A stretch of DNA of 64,000 bases from Litoreibacter roseus (GCF_009811795.1 NZ_BLJE01000002.1:124001-188000); one strand, 5' to 3'. Counted from the stretch's first letter, positions 19,194 through 31,343 are shown. The notes: generated by a model from the letters alone, not told the origin. Numbers and translations are program-made.

Positions 19194-20927
19194 ATGCTCA
19201 AGAAACCCACCGACAAAACAAATCTGCCCAGCCGCCATGTGACCGAGGGTCCGTCCCGCGCGCCCCATCGGTCCTACTTCTACGCAATGGGCCTGGGCGA
19301 TGAGGATATCCATCAGCCTTTTGTCGGTGTTGCGACATGCTGGAATGAGGCCGCACCGTGTAACATCGCGCTGAACCGTCAGGCACAGGCTGTGAAGCTG
19401 GGCGTCAAGCAGGGCAACGGGACACCACGTGAATTTACCACGATCACCGTGACCGACGGGATCGCCATGGGGCACGAAGGCATGCGGTCATCCCTCGCGT
19501 CGCGCGAGGCCATCGCCGACACGGTTGAATTGACCATGCGCGGCCACTGTTATGACGCCATTGTGGGTCTTGCGGGCTGTGACAAGTCCTTGCCGGGCAT
19601 GATGATGGCAATGGTGCGCCTGAACACGCCTTCGGTTTTCATCTATGGGGGGTCAATCCTGCCCGGCCGGTTGAATGGCAAGGATGTCACGGTTCAAGAT
19701 GTGTTCGAAGCGGTCGGCGAACACCAAGCCGGAAATCTCAGCGACGAAGCGCTGCGCACTCTGGAACGCGTGGCCTGCCCATCTGCCGGTGCCTGTGGCG
19801 GTCAGTTCACGGCCAACACCATGGCCTGCGTGTCCGAGGCAATCGGTCTGGCGCTGCCCAATTCGTCCGGTGCACCCGCCCCCTATGAGAGCCGTGATCA
19901 TTACGCCATCGCGTCGGGCGAAGCGGTGATGCGCCTGCTTGAAAAAAATATCCGTGCCCGCGACGTGGTGACCCGGAAGTCGCTTGAGAACGCGGCGCGT
20001 GTTGTGGCCTGTACCGGCGGATCAACCAACGCTGGCTTGCACCTGCCCGCCATCGCCCATGAAGCTGGCATCGACTTCGGCCTTGAAGACGTCTGCGATA
20101 TTTTCCGCGACACGCCCTATTTCGTCGATCTCAAGCCCGGCGGCCAGTTTGTCGCCAAGGATCTCTACGAGGTAGGTGGTGTGCCTGTAGTGATGAAAGA
20201 GCTGCGCAAGGCGGGTCTGATCCACGAAGATTGCATGACCGCAACGGGCCACACCATCGGCGAAGAAATCGACAAGGTCACATTGGAGGCCGACGGAAAG
20301 GTAATCTACCCCGTCGATGCGCCGATCAGCAAAACCGGTGGCGTTGTCGGCCTCAAAGGCAATCTGGCACCGGACGGTGCTATTGTGAAAGTCGCCGGTA
20401 TGGCTACACAACATCAGGTTTTCACTGGTCCCGCGCGTGTGTTCGAGTGCGAGGAAGACGCGTTCGAGGCTGTGCAAAACCGCGCCTACGAAGAAGGCGA
20501 AGTGATCGTGATCCGTAACGAAGGACCCGCAGGTGGTCCCGGCATGCGCGAAATGCTGGCGACGACTGCGGCGCTGTCCGGTCAAGGCATGGGCAAAAAG
20601 GTCGCTCTGATCACAGACGGCCGCTTTTCCGGCGCGACGCGCGGGTTTTGCGTCGGTCACGTCGGCCCGGAAGCGGCCCATGGCGGCCCAATCGCACTGG
20701 TTAAAAACGGCGATGTCATCACGCTGGATGCGGTGAAAGGCGAAATCTCCATCGATCTGTCCGACGAAGAACTTGCGACCCGAAAAGAAGCTTGGTCTGG
20801 CCCGCGCGAGACGATCTATGCCTCTGGCGCGCTCTGGAAATACGCCCAACTTGTCGGCGCAACCAAGCACGGCGCAGTGACCCATCCGGGCGCCACAAAA
20901 GAGCGCCACATCTATATGGACCTCTGA
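19194..20927 (+). CDS. ilvD: Dihydroxy-acid dehydratase IlvD
   Basis: 577 residues from ATG 19194, preceded by GGGAGG. Iron-sulfur ligands and active-site blocks [22 protein letters not shown] and [29 protein letters not shown] and [16 protein letters not shown] in the C-terminal domain. It converts 2,3-dihydroxy acids to 2-oxo acids in valine, leucine and isoleucine synthesis. Five bases separate its stop from the next lipoprotein gene. Confidence 0.97.
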   Translation: MLKKPTDKTNLPSRHVTEGPSRAPHRSYFYAMGLGDEDIHQPFVGVATCWNEAAPCNIALNRQAQAVKLGVKQGNGTPREFTTITVTDGIAMGHEGMRSSLASREAIADTVELTMRGHCYDAIVGLAGCDKSLPGMMMAMVRLNTPSVFIYGGSILPGRLNGKDVTVQDVFEAVGEHQAGNLSDEALRTLERVACPSAGACGGQFTANTMACVSEAIGLALPNSSGAPAPYESRDHYAIASGEAVMRLLEKNIRARDVVTRKSLENAARVVACTGGSTNAGLHLPAIAHEAGIDFGLEDVCDIFRDTPYFVDLKPGGQFVAKDLYEVGGVPVVMKELRKAGLIHEDCMTATGHTIGEEIDKVTLEADGKVIYPVDAPISKTGGVVGLKGNLAPDGAIVKVAGMATQHQVFTGPARVFECEEDAFEAVQNRAYEEGEVIVIRNEGPAGGPGMREMLATTAALSGQGMGKKVALITDGRFSGATRGFCVGHVGPEAAHGGPIALVKNGDVITLDAVKGEISIDLSDEELATRKEAWSGPRETIYASGALWKYAQLVGATKHGAVTHPGATKERHIYMDL

Positions 20928-20932
20928 GACCG

Positions 20933-21553
20933 ATGAAAACTGCCCCCCTAATCCTGTCAGTGCTTGGACTTTCGGCCTGCTCCGTCTTACCGGGGGGCGA
21001 GGCGAAAAACCAAATCACTGTGACGGATGACAGAGTGCAGCTGGTGGGTGGTGAGGGGTTCTGCATCGACCCACGCACGACACAGGCCGGACGCGGGCAG
21101 GCGTTTGTCGTCTTCGGGAACTGCGCCGCTATCTCCGGCAGTCAGGACGCCCCGCAACCTGACGTGGCCGCTATTGTGACGGCCACCGTCGCCAGCGCTG
21201 ACGCAAGGCCGATGCTGATTGAAAGCGCCGCCGACGACATCGCGGCCTATTTCGAAACCGAAGATGGTCAGCGCGCGCTCAGCCGGGTCAATGATCCGGC
21301 GACGGTCGATGTTCTGGACAGTTTTGTCAGCGACGGGGTGGTCTTTGTCCGCGCCCAAGATCAAAGCCCCCTTGGCATCCAAGGTGCAACTGACATGTTC
21401 TGGCGCGGTTATCTTGACGTGAACAATTCCATTGTAGCCTTCTCCCTCATCGGGTTCGATCAGACCCCTTTGGAGCGGGAAGAAGGTTTTGAAGCACTTG
21501 AAGATTTCATCACGCGGACCCGCGGCCTCGCCGCAGCAACCCCGGCAAGATAA
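20933..21553 (+). CDS. Conserved lipoprotein of unknown function
   Basis: 206 residues from ATG 20933. The lipoprotein signal MKTAPLILSVLGLSAC is clear (Cys 16). The mature protein begins with VTVTDD-like strands and GEGFCIDPRTTQ, ends with FWRGYLDVNNSIVAFSLIGF; no known catalytic motif. It is probably co-transcribed with ilvD by spacing, but a functional link to branched-chain synthesis is not apparent. Confidence 0.8.
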   Translation: MKTAPLILSVLGLSACSVLPGGEAKNQITVTDDRVQLVGGEGFCIDPRTTQAGRGQAFVVFGNCAAISGSQDAPQPDVAAIVTATVASADARPMLIESAADDIAAYFETEDGQRALSRVNDPATVDVLDSFVSDGVVFVRAQDQSPLGIQGATDMFWRGYLDVNNSIVAFSLIGFDQTPLEREEGFEALEDFITRTRGLAAATPAR

Positions 21554-21598
21554 ATGACATCTTTGCCGATCAGGGTTCAGACGCTAGCCTGACATCTT

Positions 21599-22372
21599 AT
21601 GATGGATCGCCTTCAGGATATGTTGTTTCGCCGCCTACACCGTCGCAACCTGCGTCTTTGGGAACAGGCCGCCGACGTGGCAGAAACAGTGGATCTGCCA
21701 AGACTACGCCAGATGCGTACGGATGTTCGGCAAGTGCGCCGCAGGCTCGACCGGATCAACCATATCGCAAGTGCTCGCCTCGCCATTCCGCACATATCGG
21801 GGGAACGCATTCCGAAACCCGCCCAAGCCGATTGGGCGCACAGACCCGAGGTTTGGCGTGGCCCCATTGCCCCGTCAGGAATAGCAAGTGCACAGAACAA
21901 GGCCAGCGTCGGATCGCAAATCAAACTGCACCACGATTGTACCGCCTCAGAGATCGTTCTGCGGCAAGTGCAAAACACCCGCGCCGAGGATCTGGCGCCG
22001 TTTGGTCTTCATATGGATGTGTTCGGCTTCACCGGCACGTTTCTGAGTTTTGCCATTGATCTGCCAAAGGATGTCACAACAGATCTGACACGAGATCACA
22101 TAATGCGCATTGAAATCAGTCTGGAGGGGGATGTGGACCGTCCTGTCTTCGCGCGGCTGAATATCAAGAATGGCCCCAATATCGAGAAGCTGTCGCAACA
22201 AATCCCTCAAGGATCAGGACAGCATGCAGTCGATTACGATCTCGGTCCCACCCGGCTCCATGAAAAACGGATTGAGCATGTGTGGCTCGATCTGATATTT
22301 GACCAACCCGCCATGAGCGCTGTTACGATCCGTGATCTGACCGCCAGCCGCAGACCGCGGGCCACATTTTGA
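21599..22372 (+). CDS. Conserved hypothetical protein (DUF6478-like)
   Basis: 257 residues; Met-Met start at 21599/21602. A basic, Arg-rich helical N terminus (about 1-60) is followed by a beta-rich region with RGPIAPSG, SQIKLHHDC, FGLHMDVFGFTGTFLSFAIDLP. The C-terminal part ends in LDLIFDQPAMSAVTIRD. I recall such Rhodobacterales proteins being labelled DUF6478; the function is unknown. The stop overlaps the next frame's TTG start. Confidence 0.72.
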   Translation: MMDRLQDMLFRRLHRRNLRLWEQAADVAETVDLPRLRQMRTDVRQVRRRLDRINHIASARLAIPHISGERIPKPAQADWAHRPEVWRGPIAPSGIASAQNKASVGSQIKLHHDCTASEIVLRQVQNTRAEDLAPFGLHMDVFGFTGTFLSFAIDLPKDVTTDLTRDHIMRIEISLEGDVDRPVFARLNIKNGPNIEKLSQQIPQGSGQHAVDYDLGPTRLHEKRIEHVWLDLIFDQPAMSAVTIRDLTASRRPRATF

Positions 22373-22740
22373 CCGAGGCTATGCATCTGACACGCACCCG
22401 CATTCATGCAGGCGTATACGAGGGTGTTTTGCAGGGGACCGGTCCCGACGCACCCGAAATCACCGCCATGTATGGGGGTGGCGATCTGGCTGACGTCACG
22501 CTCAGCTCAAATGACGACAATACATGGTCCGTTCGCATAAACTTGCCTGCCGACCTGATGAGCGAAGGGGTCCAAACAATCGTCATCAGCGATAAAGACA
22601 CCGACCAGACGCTTGACAGTTTTACCATCGCGATGGGCGAACCCGTCGCCGGAGATTTGACAGCAGAGATTGCGCTGTTGCGGGCAGAGCTCGATATCGT
22701 GAAGCGCGCATTTCAACGCCATTGTCGCGAGACCACCTGA
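22369..22740 (+). CDS. Hypothetical protein coupled to the preceding gene
   Basis: 123 residues from TTG 22369, or 119 from ATG 22381; no ribosome site separates the two choices. Contents are mostly beta-strand (GVYEGVLQG, DNTWSVRINLPADLMSEG, TIVISDKDTDQTLDSF) with a C-terminal helix AEIALLRAELDIVKRAFQRHC that may form a coiled coil. No family recognised. Translational coupling to the DUF6478-like gene suggests the two products act together. Confidence 0.7.
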   Translation: MTEAMHLTRTRIHAGVYEGVLQGTGPDAPEITAMYGGGDLADVTLSSNDDNTWSVRINLPADLMSEGVQTIVISDKDTDQTLDSFTIAMGEPVAGDLTAEIALLRAELDIVKRAFQRHCRETT

Positions 22741-22786
22741 CGGCGTTACGCTGGGTTTTGCGTGACGTGGTCGACCGCTTGCGTAG

Positions 22787-24841
<2,055 letters not shown>

Positions 24842-25038
24842 TTGATCGAAAGAAAGTGATCGAATCTCTTTCCGTCGTTCATCTGGTGTTAATATAAGCT
24901 GGCGAAATCATGCCGAATGTTTCGCGCGCGAGAACGGTATTGGGGATAATCCTCGAATCGTCCCGCCAATTTCGCATTCCTGCCCCATTTGTCGAGAATA
25001 CCCGAACCCAACAATAAAGAGTTGAACTGGGGTTCCGA

Positions 25039-25944
25039 ATGGATCGTCTAACCGAGATGGAAGCGTTTGCCACTGTTGTGGATCAAGGCGGTTTCACTGA
25101 TGCTGCCCGCAAGATGGGGATCTCGAAGTCCGCTGTGTCCAAACATGTGTCCTCGCTTGAAACACGTCTTGGCGCACGACTGCTGAACAGAACAACCCGT
25201 CGGGTCAGCCCGACAGAGATCGGGTTGGCCTACTATGATCGCGCGCGCCGCGTGCTGAACGATGCAGGCGAGGCGGATGCCTTGGTCTCCTCCATGCAAT
25301 CCGCGCCGTCCGGTCTGCTGCGCATTTCTGTCGCGACGGATTTCGGCGTCAATCACATGTCGCCGATCCTGGGGAATTTCCTCGTCGATTATCCGGACAT
25401 CACCGTGAACATGGTGTTGAACAACCGTTACGTCGAATTGATCAGTGAGGGGTTCGACCTCGCGATCCGCATTGGCGAGATGGAAGACAGCAGTTTGCGC
25501 GCCCGCAAGCTGACGGAAACCACGAAACGTCTCATTGCCTCGCCGAAATACTTCGAACAATTCGGGCGCCCGGGCAAAATTGACGATCTTAACGAACACA
25601 AGCTGCTGCATTACTCGAACCAGTCCGCAGGCAATGTCTGGAAGCTGACCGCCCCGTCCGGTGAAAAGCGTCAGATCCGCACCCAAGGCTGGTTGACCGT
25701 GAATGACGGGCAATCGCTGCTAAACGCATGCGTGTCCGGTCTTGGCATCGCCTACCTGCCCAGCTTTCTCTATGCGGAAGCGCTGGAACAGGGTCTGGTC
25801 GAAGACGCGATGCCGGAACTGCCGCTCGAAAAACAAGGCATATTCGCCGTTTACCCCCCGGGCCGTTACACTCAGCCGAAGGTACGGACGTTCATCGATT
25901 TCCTCGTAGAAGCATTCAAGGAAAAGGGACCTGAATGCTGGTAG
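25039..25944 (+). CDS. LysR-family transcriptional regulator
   Basis: 301 residues. N-terminal winged helix MDRLTEMEAFATVVDQGGF, then AARKMGISKSAVSKHVSSLE and LLNRTTRRVSPTE; substrate-binding domain from about residue 90 (GLLRISVATDFG). It has the short C-terminal layout of LTTR members near Crp/AaeR types. It follows fadH on the same strand after 197 bp, so it may be autonomous; the target is unknown. Confidence 0.92.
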   Translation: MDRLTEMEAFATVVDQGGFTDAARKMGISKSAVSKHVSSLETRLGARLLNRTTRRVSPTEIGLAYYDRARRVLNDAGEADALVSSMQSAPSGLLRISVATDFGVNHMSPILGNFLVDYPDITVNMVLNNRYVELISEGFDLAIRIGEMEDSSLRARKLTETTKRLIASPKYFEQFGRPGKIDDLNEHKLLHYSNQSAGNVWKLTAPSGEKRQIRTQGWLTVNDGQSLLNACVSGLGIAYLPSFLYAEALEQGLVEDAMPELPLEKQGIFAVYPPGRYTQPKVRTFIDFLVEAFKEKGPECW

Positions 25945-25969
25945 ACCGCGAGACCTGAGTTTTCCCCCC

Positions 25970-25992
25970 GGTGCGACCAAGGCGGTCGCACC
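25970..25992. terminator. Hairpin between convergent genes
   Basis: GGTGCGACC and GGTCGCACC form a perfect 9-bp stem with loop AAGGC, lying exactly between the LysR stop and the convergent OmpA stop. There is no good T run on either side, so a weak or Rho-assisted terminator is inferred. Confidence 0.5.
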
Positions 25993-26931
25993 TTACTGGG
26001 TCGAGGTTAATATAGCCTCGACCCTTCTATTTTTTGCGCGGCCCTCATCCGTCAGATTGGTCGCGCGGGGTGCCAAATATCCGACGCCATTCGCGCGGAT
26101 CTGATTTTCGGATACGCCGTGGTCGCTGATCAAACGATCCACCACAGATTGCGCGCGGCGCCGGGACAATTCGATGTTGGGCTGCAGCAGTCCAACCGCG
26201 TCGGTATGGCCCACAAAAGCAATCGTGCGCTCAGCCGCGTCGTTCAAATAACCCGCGATGGTATCCAGCGATGCGAACGGCCCGGTACCAAGGTTCGACG
26301 AGCCGGTTTCAAATTCCAGATCCTCAAGGACGACGGCACCGCTCTGTTCAAGCACATCAATCAGCGTCTCTGTATTCAGCGAAGGCCTCTCGACCGTCGA
26401 TGCGGGCGGACTGGCCTCTGACACAACCGGCGGCGTATCGGCAGCACCGACGCGGATCATTTGCACAAAGGCAAACTCGTTGCTGCGGCTTACAAACAGA
26501 CTGACATATTCCGGGATCGCCTCCCCAAGACGCTGCGCGGACAAAAACCGGAAATCGCCAAGATCGATATGCATCAGCGGCTCTGGTAGAACGGCGGTCG
26601 AAAACCGAAAATCAAAGCCACCGCAGGTCTGCGTCTCGCACTCGAACAGCAATTCAAACCCGGTGCTTTCCAACTGCTGCCTGAGATCGTCCATCACATC
26701 GAGGGTCGCGGTACCCGGCGCATTCAAACGCCACGTCGCTTCGGTCATCTGACCTTCGGCCACGACCGTCGGGATCGAGCCGTCCGAGTATGGACCGACG
26801 GGCAGAGGGTAGTTCGTGAAATCTTCCGTGTTGGAATGCAGTTGGGTCGTGGACGCCGGGAACGTCAACGTCATCTGTGCAAAGGCCGACCCACAGGAGA
26901 ACAGAAGAAAAAGGAGGGCTGCGCGCGTCAT
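25993..26931 (-). CDS. OmpA-family protein
   Basis: 312 residues with a signal peptide (MTRAALLFLLFSCGSAFA). The C-terminal OmpA domain shows TIAFVGHTDAVGLLQPN, LSRRRAQSVVDRLI and the GYLAPRATN...NRRVEAIL ending, which binds meso-diaminopimelate in peptidoglycan. The first 190 residues form a different domain of unknown fold. Last gene of a four-gene minus-strand run; it overlaps the peroxidase-related gene by 4 bp. Confidence 0.9.
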   Translation of the reverse strand: MTRAALLFLLFSCGSAFAQMTLTFPASTTQLHSNTEDFTNYPLPVGPYSDGSIPTVVAEGQMTEATWRLNAPGTATLDVMDDLRQQLESTGFELLFECETQTCGGFDFRFSTAVLPEPLMHIDLGDFRFLSAQRLGEAIPEYVSLFVSRSNEFAFVQMIRVGAADTPPVVSEASPPASTVERPSLNTETLIDVLEQSGAVVLEDLEFETGSSNLGTGPFASLDTIAGYLNDAAERTIAFVGHTDAVGLLQPNIELSRRRAQSVVDRLISDHGVSENQIRANGVGYLAPRATNLTDEGRAKNRRVEAILTSTQ

Positions 26932-27497
26932 CGATGAGCGGCGTGATAGTCGTCATTGGGCTGCATATTGATGGCGGATGCCATACGGTTGGTCATATTG
27001 AAAAAACTCGCGACCGCCGCGATGTCCCAGATGTCGCGATCCGAAAATCCGACATCCCGCAGAGTCTGGCGGTCACTCTCCTCGATCTTATAGCTGGTCT
27101 CTGTCATCAAAACCGCGAAATCCAGCATGGCCCGCTGGCGTTCATCCAGGTCGGCTATGCGGTAGTTCAGGACCAAAGCTTCGCCCAATTTCGGATCGCC
27201 AGAAAGCTGACGAACGGCCGACCCATGGGCCACAAGGCAGTAAAAACACCTGTTCACCGAGGATACCGCGACCGCGATCATCTCACGCTCCAGCTTGGAG
27301 AGTGCGCTGTCACCCAGCATCAGGTCATTATACATCCCCGTAAACGCATTCAGTTTTTCAACATCAAAGGCGTAGGCCGTAAGCACGTTTGGCACCATCC
27401 CCAGCTTCTCGACACAGATATCGAAATACTTCTGCGTGGCCTCCGGCATCGGATCGGCGGGCGGAAGATCAAGTGCGGTGACATTGAGGTTGTGCAT
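26928..27497 (-). CDS. Peroxidase-related enzyme (AhpD/carboxymuconolactone decarboxylase family)
   Basis: 189 residues, all helical. The family motif EMIAVAVSSVNRCFYCLVAHG provides the redox CxxC plus His of AhpD-like disulfide reductases. The C-terminal half (DIAAVASFFNMTNRMASA) matches peroxidase-related TIGR01926-type proteins. A cytoplasmic peroxide- or disulfide-reducing role is inferred. Between a GNAT gene (12-bp gap) and the OmpA gene (4-bp overlap). Confidence 0.88.
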   Translation of the reverse strand: MHNLNVTALDLPPADPMPEATQKYFDICVEKLGMVPNVLTAYAFDVEKLNAFTGMYNDLMLGDSALSKLEREMIAVAVSSVNRCFYCLVAHGSAVRQLSGDPKLGEALVLNYRIADLDERQRAMLDFAVLMTETSYKIEESDRQTLRDVGFSDRDIWDIAAVASFFNMTNRMASAINMQPNDDYHAAHR

Positions 27498-27509
27498 GGG
27501 ATCAGCCTT

Positions 27510-28178
27510 TCACGGTCTTTGACGATAGTGATAGCGGCCCACGACCCCCATTCCCATAGATTTATAAAGGCGCGTTGCCGGTTCATTTGCCGACGTCACC
27601 GCCAGCGAAACCTGCGTTGCGCCATGCTCCGCCGCCCAATTGTGCGCCGCCTGCATCATATACCGCGCCAGCCCTTGCCTGCGATGGGCCGCTAGCACCT
27701 CGATTGCGTGCAACATGACGCAGTTTTTGTGGATTGCAGCAAACAGCGCCCCCGCCGCACGATCATTGATCCGGCCCAGAATTGCAGTTTTCGGTCCTTC
27801 GACACGCTCCATCACACCGACCCGCGCCGGGCCAATTCCGCCCACCTCCCAGATATCCAGAAGAATGCGGAGGGGCGGCCAGACCGAGAAAGCAGTGACC
27901 GGTGGGATAGGGTTGGACGCCACCGAGCCCTCAAAAATCAGCGTTGGATCCACGGTCTCAAACCCAGTTTCCGCCAGAACAGAGTCTAATTTATCTTGCC
28001 CCTCTCGTACCATGACCAGATCATGAGGCAAGGCGGGTGGGACACCAGCGCTGTCCCATGTTGCCGCAGACACCCGCTTTCCACCGCCACCACCATCACG
28101 AACCAGCCAGCCGTCGACCGCTTTCACGGATACTGATGGCCACGTCGCCTCAAGGACAGCGAATGGGTCGGTGGTCAT
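27510..28178 (-). CDS. GNAT-family N-acetyltransferase
   Basis: 222 residues. The first half is variable; the second half has the acetyl-CoA site EVLAAHRRQGLARYMMQAAH and the SANEPATRLYKSMGM motif. Substrate unknown. The start overlaps the CinA-like stop by 4 bp. Confidence 0.88.
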   Translation of the reverse strand: MTTDPFAVLEATWPSVSVKAVDGWLVRDGGGGGKRVSAATWDSAGVPPALPHDLVMVREGQDKLDSVLAETGFETVDPTLIFEGSVASNPIPPVTAFSVWPPLRILLDIWEVGGIGPARVGVMERVEGPKTAILGRINDRAAGALFAAIHKNCVMLHAIEVLAAHRRQGLARYMMQAAHNWAAEHGATQVSLAVTSANEPATRLYKSMGMGVVGRYHYRQRP

Positions 28179-28906
28179 GACGTCACAGCGTCGAGCCGGG
28201 CGACAAGATCAGAGCCGACCGCCTCCAGCTCCGCAGCATCAGTGCCGCGAATAACGATATTGGACCCGAACCGTCCATCCTTCTGAAACGGGTAAGAGCC
28301 TATGCTGAGATGTGGGTGTTCCTGCGCGACAAGGCCAAGTGGACCAGCGATGTCCCCTTCGCCCCGATCAATCCGCAGCGTCTTGGACAAAAGTGGAGCC
28401 CCCCCGGTCAGCGTTGGCAAGACCGAGGCCACCATTGCTTGAAAAACCGACGGCACGCCCGCCATCACATAGACATTATTCAATCGAAAGCCGGGGGCCA
28501 CGGACACAGGGTTGTCAATCAGAACGGCATCGTCGGGAATACGTGCCATCCGCAGCCGGGCCTCGTTCAACTCCGACCCTGTTCTTGCGTAATGTGCGCT
28601 CAAAAGGTCCCGCGCGTCCGCGCGGATATCGACGTTCTTCCCAAAGGCCGCCCCAATGGCATCGGCCGTGATATCGTCATGGGTCGGCCCGATCCCGCCC
28701 GATGTGAACACATGATCGTAGGTGTCGCTCATCTCTCTGACCGCCGCCACGATCCGCTCATGCACATCCGATACGACGCGTACCTCCTCCAGCGATATCC
28801 CCGCCTCGGTCAATTGGCCCGCAAGATAGTGCATGTTCGCGTCACGCGTCCGTCCGGATAGGATCTCATCGCCGATCACGACCATGGCTGCGGTGGGGTT
28901 GGACAT
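28175..28906 (-). CDS. CinA-like molybdopterin-binding (MoCF-fold) protein
   Basis: 243 residues containing only the N-terminal COG1058 domain: VIGDEILSGRTRDANMHYL, TSGGIGPTHDDITADAIG and VYVMAGVPSVFQAM. In CinA this domain hydrolyses ADP-ribose or NAD-type substrates; the pyridine nucleotide deamidase domain is absent, as is usual for this paralogue in alphaproteobacteria. First gene of the run CinA-like, GNAT, AhpD-like, OmpA; divergent from sfsA over 46 bp. Confidence 0.88.
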   Translation of the reverse strand: MSNPTAAMVVIGDEILSGRTRDANMHYLAGQLTEAGISLEEVRVVSDVHERIVAAVREMSDTYDHVFTSGGIGPTHDDITADAIGAAFGKNVDIRADARDLLSAHYARTGSELNEARLRMARIPDDAVLIDNPVSVAPGFRLNNVYVMAGVPSVFQAMVASVLPTLTGGAPLLSKTLRIDRGEGDIAGPLGLVAQEHPHLSIGSYPFQKDGRFGSNIVIRGTDAAELEAVGSDLVARLDAVTS

Positions 28907-28952
28907 CGGACGGCTCCTTGCGTGGCATCTGTCTTGGGTATAGGCCGCCGCT

Positions 28953-29675
28953 ATGCGCTTTCAAACCCCGCTTCTCCCCGCCACGCTGCTGCGGCGGTAC
29001 AACCGATTTCTGGCCGATATCCGGCTGGAGGACGGGCAAGAAGTAACGGCCCATTGCCCCAATCCGGGTGCGATGATGGGCTTGAAAGACGAAGGTCTGC
29101 GCATCTGGGTCGAGCCCAATGACGACCCGCGCAAAAAGTTGAACTACGGCTGGCGTGTGGTCGAACTGCCCGATGGCCATTATGCCGGTATAGATACCAG
29201 CGTGCCGAATCGCGTTGTGGGCGAAGCGCTGGCCGCGGGTCAGATCACAGAGCTTGTGGCCTATGAAAATGCGCGGCCCGAGGTGAAATACGGCCAGAAC
29301 AGCCGCATCGACTATCTTCTGACGGGCGAAGGCAAGCCAGACGCCTATGTCGAGGTCAAGAACGTGCATCTCAGACGCGACGGGGATTGGGCCGAATTTC
29401 CCGACAGCGTCACCACCCGTGGGGCAAAACATCTGCGAGAACTCAGCGATATGGTCGCCCAAGGCCACAGGTCGTACATGCTGTATCTGGTTCAGCGCAC
29501 AGACTGCGCCCGGTTCCGGTTGGCACCTGATCTGGACCCGGCCTACGCAGTGGCCTTCGATGCCGCACGGGCCGCAGGGGTTGAAATGCTGTGCTACGAT
29601 ACCGAAGTATCGCCCGAAGGCGTGACTCTCCGCCGCGCTCTGCCTGTAGAGGCTGGCCCTCAGTCACTTTCCTGA
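28953..29675 (+). CDS. sfsA: DNA/RNA nuclease SfsA
   Basis: 240 residues. SfsA family: LRRYNRFLADIRLEDGQ, HCPNPGAMMGL, YAGIDTSVPNRVVGEAL and the nuclease core SRIDYLLTGEGKPDAYVEVKNVHL with the PD-(D/E)xK residues, then FPDSVTTRGAKHLREL. First described as a maltose regulator in E. coli; newer work treats it as a nuclease. Followed by map and radC on the same strand. Confidence 0.94.
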   Translation: MRFQTPLLPATLLRRYNRFLADIRLEDGQEVTAHCPNPGAMMGLKDEGLRIWVEPNDDPRKKLNYGWRVVELPDGHYAGIDTSVPNRVVGEALAAGQITELVAYENARPEVKYGQNSRIDYLLTGEGKPDAYVEVKNVHLRRDGDWAEFPDSVTTRGAKHLRELSDMVAQGHRSYMLYLVQRTDCARFRLAPDLDPAYAVAFDAARAAGVEMLCYDTEVSPEGVTLRRALPVEAGPQSLS

Positions 29676-29732
29676 TACTTTTGGAATACAATTGGATACG
29701 ATAAAGTCCGTCCTGACGTGAGAGGTTTGGTG

Positions 29733-30545
29733 TTGGACGAAGCGACAAAAAGCAGACTGACCAAAGAAGGCATCCGCATCTATGATGTAGCGGACTTCGA
29801 AGGCATGCGTGTTGCAGGACAGCTTGCGGCGCGGATACTCGATGAAATTGCCGATATGATCCAGCCGGGGGTCACGACAGCCGCGATTAATCAGGTGATC
29901 ACCGACAAGGTGGACGAGGCTGGCGCGAAGTCCGCGACGATCGGCTACAAGGGCTACCAGCACGCGTCGTGCATCAGCGTCAATCACGTGGTCTGTCACG
30001 GCATCCCAGGGCCGAAAGTTCTGAAGGACGGCGATATTCTCAATGTCGATGTGACGGTAATCGTCGACGGATGGTTTGGCGACACAAGCCGCATGTATGT
30101 GGCCGGAAAACTGGGCCGCAAGGCAGAACGATTGATCCAGGTAACCCATGATGCGCTGATGAAAGGCATCGAGGTCGTGAAACCCGGAAACACCTTTGGA
30201 GACATCGGTTACGCGATACAGAAATATGTGGAGGCCAACCGCATGTCCGTCGTTCGCGATTTCTGCGGGCACGGTCTGGGTCGGGTGTTTCACGCCCCGC
30301 CAAACGTCCTGCACTATGGCCGACCCGGAACCGGCGCAGTTCTGGAAGAGGGCATGATTTTCACGATTGAACCGATGGTCAATCTTGGCAGGCCCGAGAC
30401 CAAGGTTCTGGCCGATGACTGGACAGCCGTGACCCGCGACAAGTCGCTGTCAGCACAATTTGAGCATTCTGTCGGGGTAACTTCGGACGGGGTTGAGATC
30501 TTTACACCATCACCGGCGGGCAGATTTCATCCGACCTACGACTGA
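29733..30545 (+). CDS. map: Type I methionine aminopeptidase
   Basis: 270 residues if started at TTG 29733 (GAGAGG seven bases upstream); GTG 29730 and GTG 29718 are in-frame alternatives and no ATG fits. Metal ligands are in LNVDVTVIVDGWFGDTS, GHGLGRVFHAPPNV and MIFTIEPM, plus FEHSVGVT near the end. Removes the N-terminal Met of nascent proteins. The conserved sfsA-map-radC order is typical of Rhodobacterales to my knowledge. Confidence 0.95.
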   Translation: MDEATKSRLTKEGIRIYDVADFEGMRVAGQLAARILDEIADMIQPGVTTAAINQVITDKVDEAGAKSATIGYKGYQHASCISVNHVVCHGIPGPKVLKDGDILNVDVTVIVDGWFGDTSRMYVAGKLGRKAERLIQVTHDALMKGIEVVKPGNTFGDIGYAIQKYVEANRMSVVRDFCGHGLGRVFHAPPNVLHYGRPGTGAVLEEGMIFTIEPMVNLGRPETKVLADDWTAVTRDKSLSAQFEHSVGVTSDGVEIFTPSPAGRFHPTYD

Positions 30546-30584
30546 CTTAACTGCAATTTAAGTAGAATCGTTTGGATTGAGGGT

Positions 30585-31343
30585 ATGGAAAATGCCCTTA
30601 ACGAGTTCACGGAAAAGCCGGTGTCTGACTTCGCCCTGCGCGATGATCTACCCCGTTGGATGTCCGATCTGATTGCCCAGAACAAAGCCACCCCGGATCG
30701 TTTCGGGGAACGGTTTGAACGCATCGCCACGGACACCATGTCAGATTTCGATCTGCTGTGCCTGATCTTGACGCGCGCAATGCCTGATCACGATGTGAAA
30801 CCCTTGGCCGATGCGCTGCTCCGGACATTTGCCGATTTCAACAGTGTGATCACCGCGCCCATCACCCGTTTAACGGAAATTCCGGGTCTGGGGACTGCCG
30901 CCACGCGCGAGCTGAAGATCGTAGAAGCCGCTGCCCACCGGATGGCGCAAGCCCGCGTGATCCGCAAAGACGTCCTATCCTCGTGGGACGCGCTTCTCAG
31001 CTACTGCCAGACCCGCATGGCTCATTTAGAGACTGAGCAGTTTCGCGTGCTCTATCTCGACCGTAAGAACATCCTGATCGCTGACGAGGCCCAGCAGATG
31101 GGAACCGTTGATCATGTGCCTGTCTACCCCCGCGAGGTCATCAAACGCGGCCTTGAACTGAACGCCTCCGCGCTGATCCTTGTGCACAACCACCCCTCCG
31201 GCGATCCGAACCCGTCGGACGCGGATATAGAGATGACCCAATCGATCCAAACCGGCGCAGAATTCCTCGGGCTCCAACTGCATGATCATCTGGTGATCGG
31301 CAAATCAACGCATTATTCGTTTAGATCCCACGGGTTGATATAG
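30585..31343 (+). CDS. radC: RadC-family JAB-domain protein
   Basis: 252 residues. N-terminal UPF0758 part with a helix-hairpin-helix (LTEIPGLGTAATRELKIVEA), then the JAB/MPN metalloprotease-like domain with the metal motif LVHNHPSGDPNPSDAD. RadC was once linked to DNA repair in E. coli, but that assignment was withdrawn; its activity remains unclear. Its stop is 3 bp from the stop of the convergent binding-protein/OmpA gene. Confidence 0.93.
   Translation: MENALNEFTEKPVSDFALRDDLPRWMSDLIAQNKATPDRFGERFERIATDTMSDFDLLCLILTRAMPDHDVKPLADALLRTFADFNSVITAPITRLTEIPGLGTAATRELKIVEAAAHRMAQARVIRKDVLSSWDALLSYCQTRMAHLETEQFRVLYLDRKNILIADEAQQMGTVDHVPVYPREVIKRGLELNASALILVHNHPSGDPNPSDADIEMTQSIQTGAEFLGLQLHDHLVIGKSTHYSFRSHGLI

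Noticed and set aside
18368-19303. Long plus-strand frame opposite the CPBP protease gene
   Set aside because: Gln/Arg/Asp-rich mirror of a membrane protein; no motif or ribosome site.
25970-25992. A classical intrinsic terminator
   Set aside because: The stem is good but neither strand has a T run, so it is listed only as a hairpin of moderate confidence.
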